From Streptomyces sp. SM11 (GTDB taxonomy: Bacteria; Actinomycetota; Actinomycetes; Streptomycetales; Streptomycetaceae): a DNA stretch of 44,287 nucleotides. The translations under genes were made by a program, and so were the position numbers. The notes below the pieces were generated by a model, which worked only from the letters and a program-made list of their open reading frames with translations, did not search any database and was not told where the DNA came from. Below, in pieces: positions 6,812-16,900 of this stretch (position 1 is the first letter of the stretch; each line of letters begins with the position of its first letter). The DNA lies in contig NZ_NEUE01000124.1 of assembly GCF_002910905.1 (NCBI RefSeq), forward strand, positions 1-44,287, given 5' to 3'.

Positions 6812-7474
6812 ATGGCCGACCAGACAGCAGCCACCCACGACCTCCTCGCCTACGTCCGCGAGGTCTCCCTCCGGGACGACGATCTCCTCAGGGAGCTGCG
6901 GGAGGCCACCGCGGAGCTACCGGGCGGGAGCGCCCTGCAGGTGATGGCGGAGGAGGGCCAACTGCTGTCCCTGCTGGTGGGGTTGACGGTGGCACGAACA
7001 GTGCTGGAGATCGGCACCTACACCGGCTACAGCACCCTGTGCATGGCCCGCGCGCTCCCGGCCGACGGTCTGCTGGTGTCCTGCGACATCGACGACCGGT
7101 GGCCGGCCATCGGCGCCGAATTCTGGAAGCGGGACGGGGTCGACTCACGGATCGACCTGCGGATCGGAGATGCCGCCGCGACCCTGGACGCGCTGTTGAC
7201 CGAACGCGGGCCGGAGAGCTTCGACCTGGTGTTCATCGACGCGGACAAGGCCAACTACCCCCGCTACTACGAGTCGTCGCTCGCGCTGCTGCGCGCCGGG
7301 GGCCTGATCGTGGTCGACAACACCCTCTTCTTCGGCCGGGTCGCGGACCCGGCCGCCGTGGACCCGGAGACCGCCGGCGTCCGGGCCCTGAACCGGGTGC
7401 TGCACGAGGACCCCCGGGTGGAGCTGTCCTTGCTGGTGATGGCCGACGGGATCACCCTCGTCCGCAAGCTCTGA
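6812..7474 (+). CDS. SAM-dependent class I O-methyltransferase for methoxymalonyl-ACP (FkbG/Asm17-type)
   Basis: A 220-residue enzyme of the cation-dependent O-methyltransferase family (catechol/caffeoyl-CoA type). The SAM-binding loop is [10 protein letters not shown] (65-74), the acidic residue binding the ribose is in CDIDD (91-95), and metal-binding acids lie in [10 protein letters not shown] (141-150) and VVDN (167-170). In methoxymalonyl-ACP pathways this enzyme methylates the 2-hydroxyl of the hydroxymalonyl-ACP intermediate. Its four partner enzymes lie immediately beyond, in the opposite orientation, with stop codons only 42 bp apart. It follows the AfsR-like gene on the same strand. 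GAGAGGA precedes the ATG. A tailoring methyltransferase is an alternative, but family and position favour extender-unit synthesis. Confidence 0.88.
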   Translation: MADQTAATHDLLAYVREVSLRDDDLLRELREATAELPGGSALQVMAEEGQLLSLLVGLTVARTVLEIGTYTGYSTLCMARALPADGLLVSCDIDDRWPAIGAEFWKRDGVDSRIDLRIGDAAATLDALLTERGPESFDLVFIDADKANYPRYYESSLALLRAGGLIVVDNTLFFGRVADPAAVDPETAGVRALNRVLHEDPRVELSLLVMADGITLVRKL

Positions 7475-7476
7475 GA

Positions 7477-7511
7477 GCGGCGGGCCGGAGCCCGGAGCAC
7501 CGGCCCACCGC
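7477..7511. terminator. Hairpin between convergent genes, likely bidirectional terminator
   Basis: GCGGCGGGCCGG (7477-7488) pairs with CCGGCCCACCGC (7500-7511) at 11 of 12 positions around an 11-nt loop. It fills most of the 42-bp gap between the rightward methyltransferase stop (7474) and the leftward fkbH-like stop (7517). No U-tract follows on either side. Confidence 0.7.
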
Positions 7512-7516
7512 GGCGG

Positions 7517-8617
7517 TCACGGTGTTCCCGGGCCCCCTTCCGGCGTTCTCAGGTCGGGTGCCTCCACGTCCATGACGGTGGACACCACGCGCGGGCCGGG
7601 GACCAGGTGCAGGCTTTCCAGTCCGGTGTCCTCCGCGGCTGGTACGAGGACTGCGGCGCACGGGCACGGGGCTTCGGCCAGGCCCTCGAAGCCGGCGAAC
7701 CGGTAGGCGATCTCCATCATCCGGTTGCGTTCGGTCGCCCGGAAGTCCGCCGCCAGGTGGACCCCGGACCGGGCGGCGGCGTCGGCCAGCCAGTTCAGCA
7801 GGGTCGCGCCGGCACCGTAGGCGACGACCCGGCAGGAGGTGGCGAGCAGCTTGAGGTGCCACAGGCCCGGGTGCCGCTCCAGCAGCAGGACCCCGACCGC
7901 GCCGTACGGACCGAACCGGTCGGTGAGGGTGACCACCAGAACCTCGTGCCGGGGGTCGGTGATCAGGCCGCGCAGCACCGCGTCCGGGTAGTGGACCCCG
8001 GTCGCGTTCATCTGGCTGGTGCGCAGGGTGAGTTCCTCGACCCGGGACAGCTCCTCACCGGTGGCCCGGCCGATGCGCATCCGCAGGTCCAGGGAGCGCA
8101 GGAACTCCTCGTCGGGGCCGGGCGCGGCCGCCCGATCGGCCTCGCGGCGGAAGCCCGCCTGATACATCTCGCGGCGGCGCCGGGAGTCGACGGTGCTGGT
8201 CGCGGGGGTGAATTCGACGAGGTCGGGGATGGCCAGGACCCGGTCGGCCGGGTAGCACCGTACATCGGGCAGGTGGAAGGCCACTTCGGCCCGTTCGGCG
8301 GGCCGGTCGTCGACGAAGGCGATGGTCGTGAGCGCGAAGTTCAGCCGGTCCGCGATCCGGCGCACCGCATCGGACTTGGCGCCCCACCCGATCTCCGGCA
8401 GGACGAAGTACTCGGCCACGCCGAACGCCTCCAGCCGGGCCCAGGCGTGTTCGTGGTCGTTGCGGCTGGCGACGGACTGGAGGATGCCGCGGGAGTCGAG
8501 CTCGATCACCACCTTGCGCACCTCGTCCGGCAGGTGCACCTCACCGCCCTCCAGCAGGGTGCCCTGCCAGAGGGTGTCGTCCAGGTCCCAGACCAGGCAC
8601 TTGACGGTCTCGGCCAT
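7517..8617 (-). CDS. fkbH: FkbH-like HAD-family enzyme forming glyceryl-ACP from 1,3-bisphosphoglycerate
   Basis: A 366-residue FkbH-family protein: an N-terminal HAD-like phosphatase domain with the nucleophile motif WDLDDTLWQG (Asp11, Asp13) and a C-terminal acyltransferase-like half (about 190-345; TDRFGPYGAVG). FkbH proteins dephosphorylate and load a glyceryl unit from 1,3-bisphosphoglycerate onto a dedicated ACP, the first step to methoxymalonyl-ACP. The carrier is presumably the small ACP encoded two genes upstream (9761-10042). ATG at 8617 follows a strong GAGGAAGGA site and gives the usual N-terminus. A GTG at 8656 overlapping the previous stop (GTGA) would add 13 residues and cannot be excluded. 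It is the last gene of the long leftward PKS and extender operon, ending at the convergent terminator. Confidence 0.93.
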   Translation of the reverse strand: MAETVKCLVWDLDDTLWQGTLLEGGEVHLPDEVRKVVIELDSRGILQSVASRNDHEHAWARLEAFGVAEYFVLPEIGWGAKSDAVRRIADRLNFALTTIAFVDDRPAERAEVAFHLPDVRCYPADRVLAIPDLVEFTPATSTVDSRRRREMYQAGFRREADRAAAPGPDEEFLRSLDLRMRIGRATGEELSRVEELTLRTSQMNATGVHYPDAVLRGLITDPRHEVLVVTLTDRFGPYGAVGVLLLERHPGLWHLKLLATSCRVVAYGAGATLLNWLADAAARSGVHLAADFRATERNRMMEIAYRFAGFEGLAEAPCPCAAVLVPAAEDTGLESLHLVPGPRVVSTVMDVEAPDLRTPEGGPGTP

Positions 8618-8652
8618 GTCGTCCTTCCTCGTCTCGTCGGACGCGGGGCCGT

Positions 8653-9768
8653 TCACGGTGCCCCCGGAGCGGAGAGGGCGTGCTGGGCCAGCATCAGCCG
8701 GCACAGTTCGCTGCTGCCCTCGATGATCTCCATCAGCTTGGCGTCCCGGTACGCCCGGGCCACCGTGTGCCCGTCCCGGGACCCGGCCGAGGCCAGTACC
8801 TGGACGGCCGTCGCCGCGCCCCGCGCGGCCTGGGTCGCGCTGACCTGTTTGGCCAGTACGGTCGCCACCACCTGGTCCGGTGAGCCTTCGTCCCAGCAGC
8901 GGCCGGCGTACTCGCAGACCCGCGTGGCCACCTGCTCGGCCGTGTAGAGGTCGGCGATGTGCCCGGCGACGAGCTGGTGTTCGGCGAGCGGTCTGCCGAA
9001 CTGCTCCCGTACGGTCGCGTGCGCGGTGGCCGCCGACAGGCAGGCCCGCAGGATGCCCACGCACCCCCAGGCGACGGACATCCGCCCGTAGGCCAGCGCG
9101 GTCGTCACCAGGAGGGCGGTCGGCAGCCCGTGGCCGCCCAGGACGCTGTCGGCCGGCAGCCGCACCCCGTCGAGGTGGACGTCCGCGTGTCCGGCCGCGC
9201 GGCAGCCGAGCGGGTCGGTGATCCGCTCGACCCTGACGCCGGGCGTGCCGGTGGGCACCACGACGGCCACCGCACCGTCCTCGTGGCGGCCGACGACGAC
9301 CAGCAGGTCGGCGTAGTGGGCGGCGGTCACCCACTTCTTGTGTCCGTCGACGACGACCGTGTCACCGTCGCGGCGGACGGTCGTCGTCATCGCCGCGAGG
9401 TCGCTGCCCGCACCCGGCTCGCTGAAGCCGACCGCCGCCAGCGCGCCACCGGTCAGCCGGGGCAGGAGGCCCGCCGATTGCTCGGCGGTGCCCAGGCGCT
9501 GGATGGTCCACGCCGCCATGCCCTGGGAGGTCATCACGCTCCGCAGCGAGCTGCACAGGCCGCCCGCGTGGGCGGTGTACGCGCCGCTGTGCAGGCTGCT
9601 GAGCCCCCAGCCGCCGTACTGCTCCGGGACTTCGGCGCACAGCCGTCCCTCGGCTCCCAGGTCGCGGAGCAGCTCCGGCGGGATGAGGCCGGTGCGGTCC
9701 CACTCCCCCGCCAGGTCTCCGACCCGCAGGGTGAGCGAGGTCATGGCACCGCTCAGGTCCTCACCCAT
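8653..9768 (-). CDS. Acyl-CoA dehydrogenase-like flavoprotein acting on the ACP-bound C3 unit (FkbI-type)
   Basis: A 371-residue member of the acyl-CoA dehydrogenase family. FAD and substrate contacts are visible in GFSEPGAGSDLA (about 114-125) and KKWVTAA; the C-terminal IIEGSSELCRLML carries the family's catalytic-base Glu. In methoxymalonyl-ACP pathways this protein (FkbI, Asm15 in the ansamitocin cluster) works with the hydroxyacyl dehydrogenase to oxidise glyceryl-ACP to 2-hydroxymalonyl-ACP. The ATG at 9768 overlaps the end of the ACP gene by 8 bp, so the two are coupled, and its own stop overlaps a possible GTG start of the fkbH-like gene. Nothing in the sequence looks broken. Confidence 0.9.
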   Translation of the reverse strand: MGEDLSGAMTSLTLRVGDLAGEWDRTGLIPPELLRDLGAEGRLCAEVPEQYGGWGLSSLHSGAYTAHAGGLCSSLRSVMTSQGMAAWTIQRLGTAEQSAGLLPRLTGGALAAVGFSEPGAGSDLAAMTTTVRRDGDTVVVDGHKKWVTAAHYADLLVVVGRHEDGAVAVVVPTGTPGVRVERITDPLGCRAAGHADVHLDGVRLPADSVLGGHGLPTALLVTTALAYGRMSVAWGCVGILRACLSAATAHATVREQFGRPLAEHQLVAGHIADLYTAEQVATRVCEYAGRCWDEGSPDQVVATVLAKQVSATQAARGAATAVQVLASAGSRDGHTVARAYRDAKLMEIIEGSSELCRLMLAQHALSAPGAP

Positions 9769-10042
9769 GCCGGCCTCCGGCGGCGGGTACCCGGAGCCGG
9801 TCCACCAGCTCCGCCATCCGCCGTACGGTACGGAAGTTGTCCAGCCGCAGGTCCGCCCCGCGGATGGCGATGGCGTAGGTCTTCTCCAGGTGCACCACCA
9901 CCTGCATGGCGAACAGGGACGACAGGCCGCCGACGTCGAACAGGTCGGTCTCGGCGTCCCAGGCGGTTCCGGTGCGTTCCTCCAGGAATTCCAGCAGTTC
10001 CTTCTCCAGGTCGTGGATGTCGGGCGTGTTCGCTGTGGTCAT
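9761..10042 (-). CDS. Discrete acyl carrier protein for methoxymalonyl-ACP (FkbJ-type)
   Basis: A 93-residue carrier protein holding the C3 extender unit while it is oxidised and methylated, and then presenting it to the methoxymalonyl-specific AT domains. The phosphopantetheine attachment region is DVGGLSSL (about 37-44), where the usual Asp before the Ser is itself Ser; the helix II that follows (FAMQVVVHLEKTYAI) is typical of this ACP group. GAGGAG stands 9 bp before the ATG at 10042. It lies between the acyl-CoA dehydrogenase and hydroxyacyl-CoA dehydrogenase genes, the normal order for fkbI-J-K sets. A general aryl or peptidyl carrier role is unlikely given the neighbours. Confidence 0.92.
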   Translation of the reverse strand: MTTANTPDIHDLEKELLEFLEERTGTAWDAETDLFDVGGLSSLFAMQVVVHLEKTYAIAIRGADLRLDNFRTVRRMAELVDRLRVPAAGGRHG

Positions 10043-10064
10043 GGCCGTCTCCTCGTGGGGGTGA

Positions 10065-10955
10065 TCAGGTGTAGTCGTAGAAGCCGCGCCCGGACTTACG
10101 GCCCAGCCGCCCCTCGCGGACCAGCCGGAGCAGCAGTCCGGTGGGACGGCAGCCGTCGTCGCCGGTGCGTTCGTGGAGCACGGTGAGGGAGTCGACGAGG
10201 TTGTCGAGGCCGATCAGGTCCGCGGTGCGCAGCGGGCCGGTGGGGTGTCCCAGGCAGCCCTGCATCAAGGCGTCGACGTCCTCGGCGGTCGCCGTGCCCT
10301 CCTCCACGACCCGGGCCGCGTCGTTGATCATCGGGTGCAGGACGCGGCTGGTGACGAAGCCGGGTGCGTCCCGGACGACGACGGCGCGCCGCCGTACCGC
10401 CGTGAGTAGGGCCGCCACGGCGGCCATCGCGGAGTCACCGGTCCGGGGACCGCGCACCACCTCGGCGGTGGTGATCAGGTAAGGCGGGTTCATGAAGTGG
10501 GTGCCGACCAGTTCCTCCGGCCGTTCCAGGGCCCCGGCCAGTTCGTCGACGGGGATGGAGGAGGTGTTGGTGATCAGCAGGGTTCCGGGCCGGACCAGTC
10601 CGGAGACCTCGGACAGGACGGCGGCCTTGACGGCCGCGTTCTCGGTGACCGCCTCGATGACGGCGGTGGAGCCGCCGACGGCCTTGAGCGAGGTGCCGGT
10701 GACCAGGTTGCCGGGGGCCGTCCCGGCGGGCAGGGCGCCCATCAGCTCGGCCAGCCGGAGTTCACCGTCGATCAGTTCCCCGGCCCGGTCGAGCCGGTCC
10801 CGGTCGATGTCGACCAGGTGGACCGGCAGGCCGTGTCCGAGGGCGAGGACGGTGATGCCGACGCCCATCACCCCGGCTCCCAGGACGGTGAGGGCGGGGC
10901 GCGGGGGCGGGTCGTCGTACGGGGCCGCGGTCAACGAGTTCTCCTTCGTCTTCAC
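10065..10955 (-). CDS. 3-hydroxyacyl-CoA dehydrogenase-like enzyme of methoxymalonyl-ACP synthesis (FkbK-type)
   Basis: A 296-residue two-domain dehydrogenase. The NAD-binding Rossmann motif is [10 protein letters not shown] (about 25-34) with VDID closing the second strand; the catalytic His lies in GTHFMNPP and its Glu partner in TTAEVV; the C-terminal domain ends [11 protein letters not shown], as in 3-hydroxybutyryl-CoA dehydrogenases. In this pathway it oxidises the glyceryl-ACP hydroxyl on the way to hydroxymalonyl-ACP. The GTG at 10955 overlaps the TGA of the last PKS gene (GTGA), linking extender supply to PKS expression. A TTG at 10934 preceded by GAAGGAG is an alternative start that would drop 7 residues. 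Confidence 0.9.
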   Translation of the reverse strand: MKTKENSLTAAPYDDPPPRPALTVLGAGVMGVGITVLALGHGLPVHLVDIDRDRLDRAGELIDGELRLAELMGALPAGTAPGNLVTGTSLKAVGGSTAVIEAVTENAAVKAAVLSEVSGLVRPGTLLITNTSSIPVDELAGALERPEELVGTHFMNPPYLITTAEVVRGPRTGDSAMAAVAALLTAVRRRAVVVRDAPGFVTSRVLHPMINDAARVVEEGTATAEDVDALMQGCLGHPTGPLRTADLIGLDNLVDSLTVLHERTGDDGCRPTGLLLRLVREGRLGRKSGRGFYDYT

Positions 10956-13900
10956 AGGTCGTCGGGGGTGCGGAGGGTGGTGCCGAGCCAGTCGGCGACG
11001 GCGTCGCCGGTGGTCGCGACATGCTCTTCCATGATCGAGAAGTGGTCTCCGGGAACATCGAGGACGGTGTCGGCACCGGCCCAGGACGAGCGCCAGTCAC
11101 CGGCTTCGGCGGACGGGCGGCCGAGCGGGGTGGAGGCGCGGACCAGCAGCAGCGGGGCGCGGACCGCCGGTGGGGTCCAGTCGTCGAGCAGACGGAAGTA
11201 GCCGCCCATCGCGGTCAGCCGGGTTCCGTCCATCGGGGCCGCCCGGTCCTCGCGGGCAAACATGCCGCCCAGCAGGACGTCGTTGAACTGGGTGATGCCC
11301 TGGTTGTCGGAGAGGTAGGTGTCCAGCAGCACCACGGCCGCCGGGCCCGCGCCTCGCTGTTCCAGCGCGGCCGCCACTCCGTGGGCGAGCGTGCCGCCGG
11401 AGGAGGAGCCGGCCAGGACGAGGGTCCGTCCGGGCAGTTCCCGGAGCAGGGTCGTCGCGTGGAAGTCCAGCAGGGCAGCCATGTCGGCGGGCAGTTCCTC
11501 CTCGGGGGTGAACCCGGGGGCGTCCAGGGCGGCGACGGCGTAATGGTCCCGGAAGCGGGCGGCGAAGCGGGCGTACTGGTGGGCGCCGCCGAGGGCGACG
11601 ACGGAGCCGAAGCAGACGAGCACGGGGGCGTCGGCGCGCTCGTTCAGGCGCAGCAGCCGGGGGCCGGTACCGGCGGCCGCGAGGTCGCCGCCGCTGTGGA
11701 AGGCGGGGCGGAGGGCGGAGGCGTTCTTGAGCAGGGCGATGCCCTCGTCGATCCGGCCGAGCGCGCAGGCACGGCGGAACAGCACGCTCACCGGGTCGTC
11801 GGTGTCGGCTGGGGCGGGGCTGGGCGCGGCGGCGCCGGTTGCGGTTGCGGGACGGGGGGTGTCTTCGGTACGGGCCTCGGTGGCGAGGCGTGCCGCGAGC
11901 GCGGCGGGGGTGGCGCTGTCGAAGACGGCGGAGGGCCGTAACCGCAGTCCGGTGAGGGCGGCCAGCCGGTTGCGCAGCTCGACCGCAGTCAGCGAGTCGA
12001 ATCCGACGGAGAGGAAGGGCGCCGTCGCGGACAGTGCCCCGGAGTCGGTGTGGCCGAGGACTTCGGCGGCCTGGGCGAGGACGAGTTCACGCAGGATCAG
12101 TTCGCGTTCCGGTGCGTCGGCGGCGGTGTCGAGCCGGTGGCGCAGCGCCGCTGCGGCACTCGGCGTCCGCTTCGCCCCGGTCGTCGCGGCCGGGCCGCGC
12201 CGCACCAGGGAGCGCAGCATCGGGTGCACCGGGCCGTCGCCGCGCGCGGTGAGGTCGAGGTGGGCCAGGACGACAGGGCTCCCGGCCTCCGGCGGGGCGG
12301 CGTCGGCGGCACACACCGTGTCCAGCAAGGCCATGGCCGCCTCGTCGGAGAGGCCGCGGGCGCCGCGCCGGTCGATGCGCCGCCGGTCGGCGCCGCCGAG
12401 CTCCGCCGTCATCCCGCTGACCCGCTCCCAGGGCCCCCAGGCCAGGGACAGGCCGGGGAGACCGAGCCTCCGGCGTTCCGCGACGAGGGCGTCGAGCGCG
12501 GCGTTGCCGGCCGAGTAGGACGCCTGGCCGGGGCTGCCCAGCACACCCGCGGCGGAGGAGAAGACGACGAACGCCGAGAGGTCCGCCCCGCGCGTCAGCC
12601 GGTCGAGGTGGTGCGCGGCGTCGAGCTTGGGCCGCAGGACGGCGGTCACCCGCTCCCCCGTCAGCCCGTCCAGCAGACCGTCGTCGAGCACTCCGGCGGT
12701 GTGGACCACGGCGCACAGCGGATGGCTCTCGGGGATGGCCGCCAGCGCGACGCCCAGGGCCTGATCATTCGTCACATCACAGCCTACTGCGGACAGTTCG
12801 GCTCCAGCCTCGGCCAGCTCCGCCGCCAGCTCCGGCATCCCCGGGGCGTCGGCGCCGCGACGGCTCAGCACGAGGAGGTGGCGTACTCCGTGCGCGGCGA
12901 CGAGATGGCGTGCCAGGACGGCGGCGAGAGCACCGCCGCCGCTCAGCAGTACGGTCCCCTCGGACGGCCCGAACGGGCCGTCGGGCCGGGTCGCCTCCGC
13001 GGAGGCGGAGGCGGTGGGGGTGGGGGTGGGGGCCGGTGGCCGGACCAGCCGGGGCGCGTACAGGACACCGTCGCGCAGGGCCGCCTGGGGTTCGCCCGTG
13101 GCGAGGAGGTCGGCGAGCGCCTCGCCGAGGCCGTCCGGGTCCGGACCGTCGATGTCCAGCAGCACGAACCGGTCGGGGTGTTCGAGCTGAGCGGCGCCGA
13201 GCATGCCCCGGACGGCCGCCGCGCCGAGGTCCGCCGGCCGCGCGCCGAGCGGGCCGGTCGCCCCCCGGGTGAGGACCACCAGGGGCGTTCGGACGGTGCT
13301 GTCGTCGGCCAGATGGGCCTGGAGCCGTTTCAGGACCCCGGACACGACCGTGTGCACCGCCTCGGGGTCCGCGTCCCGGGCGGAGGCGTCCCCCGGCTCA
13401 CCGGCCGAACTCCCGGTGCCTGCAACGGCGGACGGCGGGCAGACCAACAGCATCGCGTCGGGTGTCGCGGACAGGAGTTCGGCGGGGAATCCGGTCGGCA
13501 GCAGCCGCTCGTCCCGACGGCCGAGGAGGCCCCAGCGGGTGACCGGGCGCGGGCCGGGCCCGGCGGTGACCGGCGTCCAGCCGACGTGGAAGACGGAGCC
13601 GGAGGACGCCCGCAGTGCGGCGGTGGAGGCCGTACGCAGGGTGAGCGCGCCGACCGTCGCCACCGTACGCCCCGAGGGGTCGGTGATCCGCGCGGCGACG
13701 GTGTCGGGGCCGTCGAGGCGCAGCCGGACGCGCAGGACCGGTGCGTCGGATGGCTCGATCAGTACGCGCTGCCAGGAGAACGGCAGGGGGACGCCGTCGG
13801 CGCGCTCCTCAGCTGCGGCGTCTCCGCGCAGACCGGCCGTCTGGAGGGCCGCGTCCAGGAGGGCCGGGTGCACGGCGAACCCGTCCGCCCCGGTGCCGGA

Positions 13901-16900
13901 GAGGCCGTCGGACAGGGCCACTTCGGCGTGGATCGCGTCCGGGGTGCGCCAGGCGGCGCGCAGGCCCCGGAACGCCGGACCGTAGCCGACGCCCCGGGCT
14001 TCGAGGAGCCCGTACAGCTCGTCCACGTCCAACGGGACGGCGTCGGGCGGTGGCCATGCGCCGGCCGGTTCGGCGACCGTGTCGTTCCCGTCGGCCGTGA
14101 GCTCCTGGGGGCCGACCGTGCCGGTCGCGTGCCGGGTCCAGGGCGGGGCCTCGGTGCCGGGAGCGGGCTCGGACCGGGAGTGGAACTCCACCGGGCGCCG
14201 CCCCATGGGGTCCTCGGCCCCCACCCGTACGCGCAGGTGCACGGCGTGGTCGTCCGCGGCGTCGCCGGGCAACAGCAACGGGGCGGCGAGGGTCAGTTCC
14301 TCCACGAGAGCACAGCCGAGGCGGCGGCCCACGTGCGCGGCCAGCTCCACGAGGGCCGCGCCGGGCACGATCACGGCTCCGGCCACGGCGTGGTCGGCGA
14401 GCCAGGGGTGGGTGGCCGGGGAGATCCGGCCGGTGAAGAGGGTACCCGCGTCGTCGGGCAGTTCGACCTCGGCGCCGAGCAGCGGGTGGTCCACAGCCGA
14501 CTGGCCGACGGCCACCGGGTCCCGCCCGGACGGGAGGGCGTCGAGCCAGTAGCGGCGTCGCTGGAAGGCGTAGGTGGGCAGATCCACCCGCTGGGCGCCG
14601 GTTCCCGCGAACAGCCGCTCCCAGTCGACGCTCAGGCCCCGGACGTGTGCCTCGGCGAGGGCGGTCTGGAACCGGCGGAGCCCTCCGGCCCCGCGCCGCA
14701 GGGTGTCGAGCACCAGTGTCTCCGGGGCGCCCGCGTCGGCGGCCGTGTCCTCGATCCCGTACATCAGGGCGGGCTGGGGGCCGACTTCGATGAGGACGCG
14801 GTGCCCTGCCGCGAGGAGCGATCGGGTCGCCTGCTCGAACTCGACAGTCTGCCGGAGGTTGCGGTACCAGTACTCGGCGTCCAGGGCCTCCGTCTCCAGC
14901 AGGCCACCGGTGACGCTGGAATAGTACGGCACGGCGCCCCGGAGGGGGGTGACGCCGTCCAGGTCGGACAGGAGGCGCTCACGGATCTCCGCCACGTGCG
15001 AGGAGTGCGACGCGTAGTCGACCTCGATTCGGCTCGCCCACACCCCTTCCTCGAGAAGTTCCTCGACCAGCGCCGTGACCGGGTCCGCGTCGCCCGAAAC
15101 CACCGTCGACGAGGGGCCGTTGACGGCGGCCACCGACAACCGGCCCGCCCATGGGGCGATGCGCTCCCGCACCACGTCCACCGGCAACGGGATCGACGCC
15201 ATACCGCCACGGCTCGCCAGCTCCCCCACCGCACGGGAACGCAGCGCCACCACGCGCGCCCCGTCGTCGAGGCTCAGACCGCCCGCCACGCAGGCGGCCG
15301 CGATCTCGCCCTGGGAGTGGCCGACGACGGCGTCCGGAACGACCCCGAACGACCGCCACACCTCCGCCAGCGACACCATCACGGCCCATAGCGCCGGCTG
15401 GACCACATCGACCCGGCCCAACAGCCGCTCCGAGCCCAGCGCCTCCGTCAACGACCAGTCGGCGTAAGGACCCAGCGCCCGCCCGCACTCCGCCATCCGT
15501 TTCGCGAAGACCTCCGACTCCCTCAGCAACTCCGCGGACATCCCCACCCACTGCGAGCCGTGCCCCGGGAACACGAGCACCGACCGGCCCGGGAGCCGAC
15601 CGCGGCCGGAGACCAGGCCCGCCGCGCCCGCGCCCCGCGACAGGGCGGCGACACCGGCCAGCATTTCGTCCCGGTCCGCCCCCACCACCACGGCACGCTC
15701 CGCGAACCGCGAACGCCCCACCGCCAGCGAATGGCCCACGTCCACGACGCTCAGCCCCGGCTCCGCCACCACCCGCTCGTGCAGCGCAGCCGCCTGGGCG
15801 TGCAGTGCGTCCGGAGTGCGCGCCGACAGTATCCAGGGGACGGCGACGGGCACCGGTCCCGGCGCTTCGGGCGGGTCAACCGGCCTGTCGGGGGAGGCCG
15901 TCGGGACTGCGGGGGCCTGTTCCAGGATGACGTGGGCGTTGGTCCCGCTGGCGCCGAAGGAAGACACCCCGGCCCGGCGCGGCCGTCCCGTCTTCGGCCA
16001 GGGGGCGGCCTCGGTGAGCAGGGAGACGGCTCCCTCGGTCCAGTCGACGCCGGGCGAGGGGCGGTCGATGTGCAGGGTGCGCGGCATCACTCCGTGCCGT
16101 ATCGCCAACACCGACTTGATCACCCCGCCGACGCCCGCGGCGGCCTGGGTGTGGGAGAGGTTGGACTTCAGCGAGCCCAGCCGCAGCGGGCGGTCGGCGG
16201 GCCGGTCCTGGCCGTACGTGGCCAGCAGCGCCTGGGCCTCGATGGGGTCGCCGAGCACGGTGCCGGTGCCGTGCGCCTCCACCATGTCCACCTCCGACGG
16301 GGCGAGTCCGGCACGAGTGAGGGCCTGGCCGATCACGCGCTGCTGCGCGGGCCCGTTCGGTGCGGTCAGCCCGTTGCTGGCGCCGTCCTGGTTGACGGCC
16401 GAGCCCCGGATGACGGCCAGGACGGGGTGGCCCGCGCGCCGGGCGTCCGAGAGGCGTTCCAGCAGGAGCAGACCCAAGCCCTCCCCGAACCCGGCTCCGT
16501 CCGCCGCGGAGGAGAAGGACTTGCTGCGCCCGTCGGGTGCCAGCCCGCGCTGGCGGCTGAATCCGACGTACAGCCCGGGGGTAGACATCACGGTCACCCC
16601 GCCGGCCAGGGCCAGGGTGGTGTCGCCGGAGCGCAGCCCCTGGCAGGCGAGGTGGACGGCGACCAGGGAGGACGAGCAGGCGGTGTCCAGGGTGACGGCC
16701 GGGCCTTCCAGGCCCAGGGTGTAGGCGATACGGCCCGAGGCGACGCTCGGGATGCTGCCGGTGCCGAGGAAGCCCTCCACCTCGTCGGGTACGCGGTCGA
16801 GGCGGGACGCGTACTCGCCGTAGATCACTCCGGTGTAGACGCCGGTGCGACTGCCGCGCAGGGTCGTCGGGTCGATGCCCGCGCGTTCCACCGCATCCCA

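Noticed and set aside
8618..9334. Long minus-strand frame continuing upstream of the fkbH-like gene
   Set aside because: It lies within the acyl-CoA dehydrogenase gene in another frame and has shadow-frame composition; only the part from 8617 (or at most 8656) is real.
13013..13032. G-quadruplex regulatory element
   Set aside because: Only three G5 runs are present, it lies deep inside a coding region, and a Pro-Thr linker repeat explains it.
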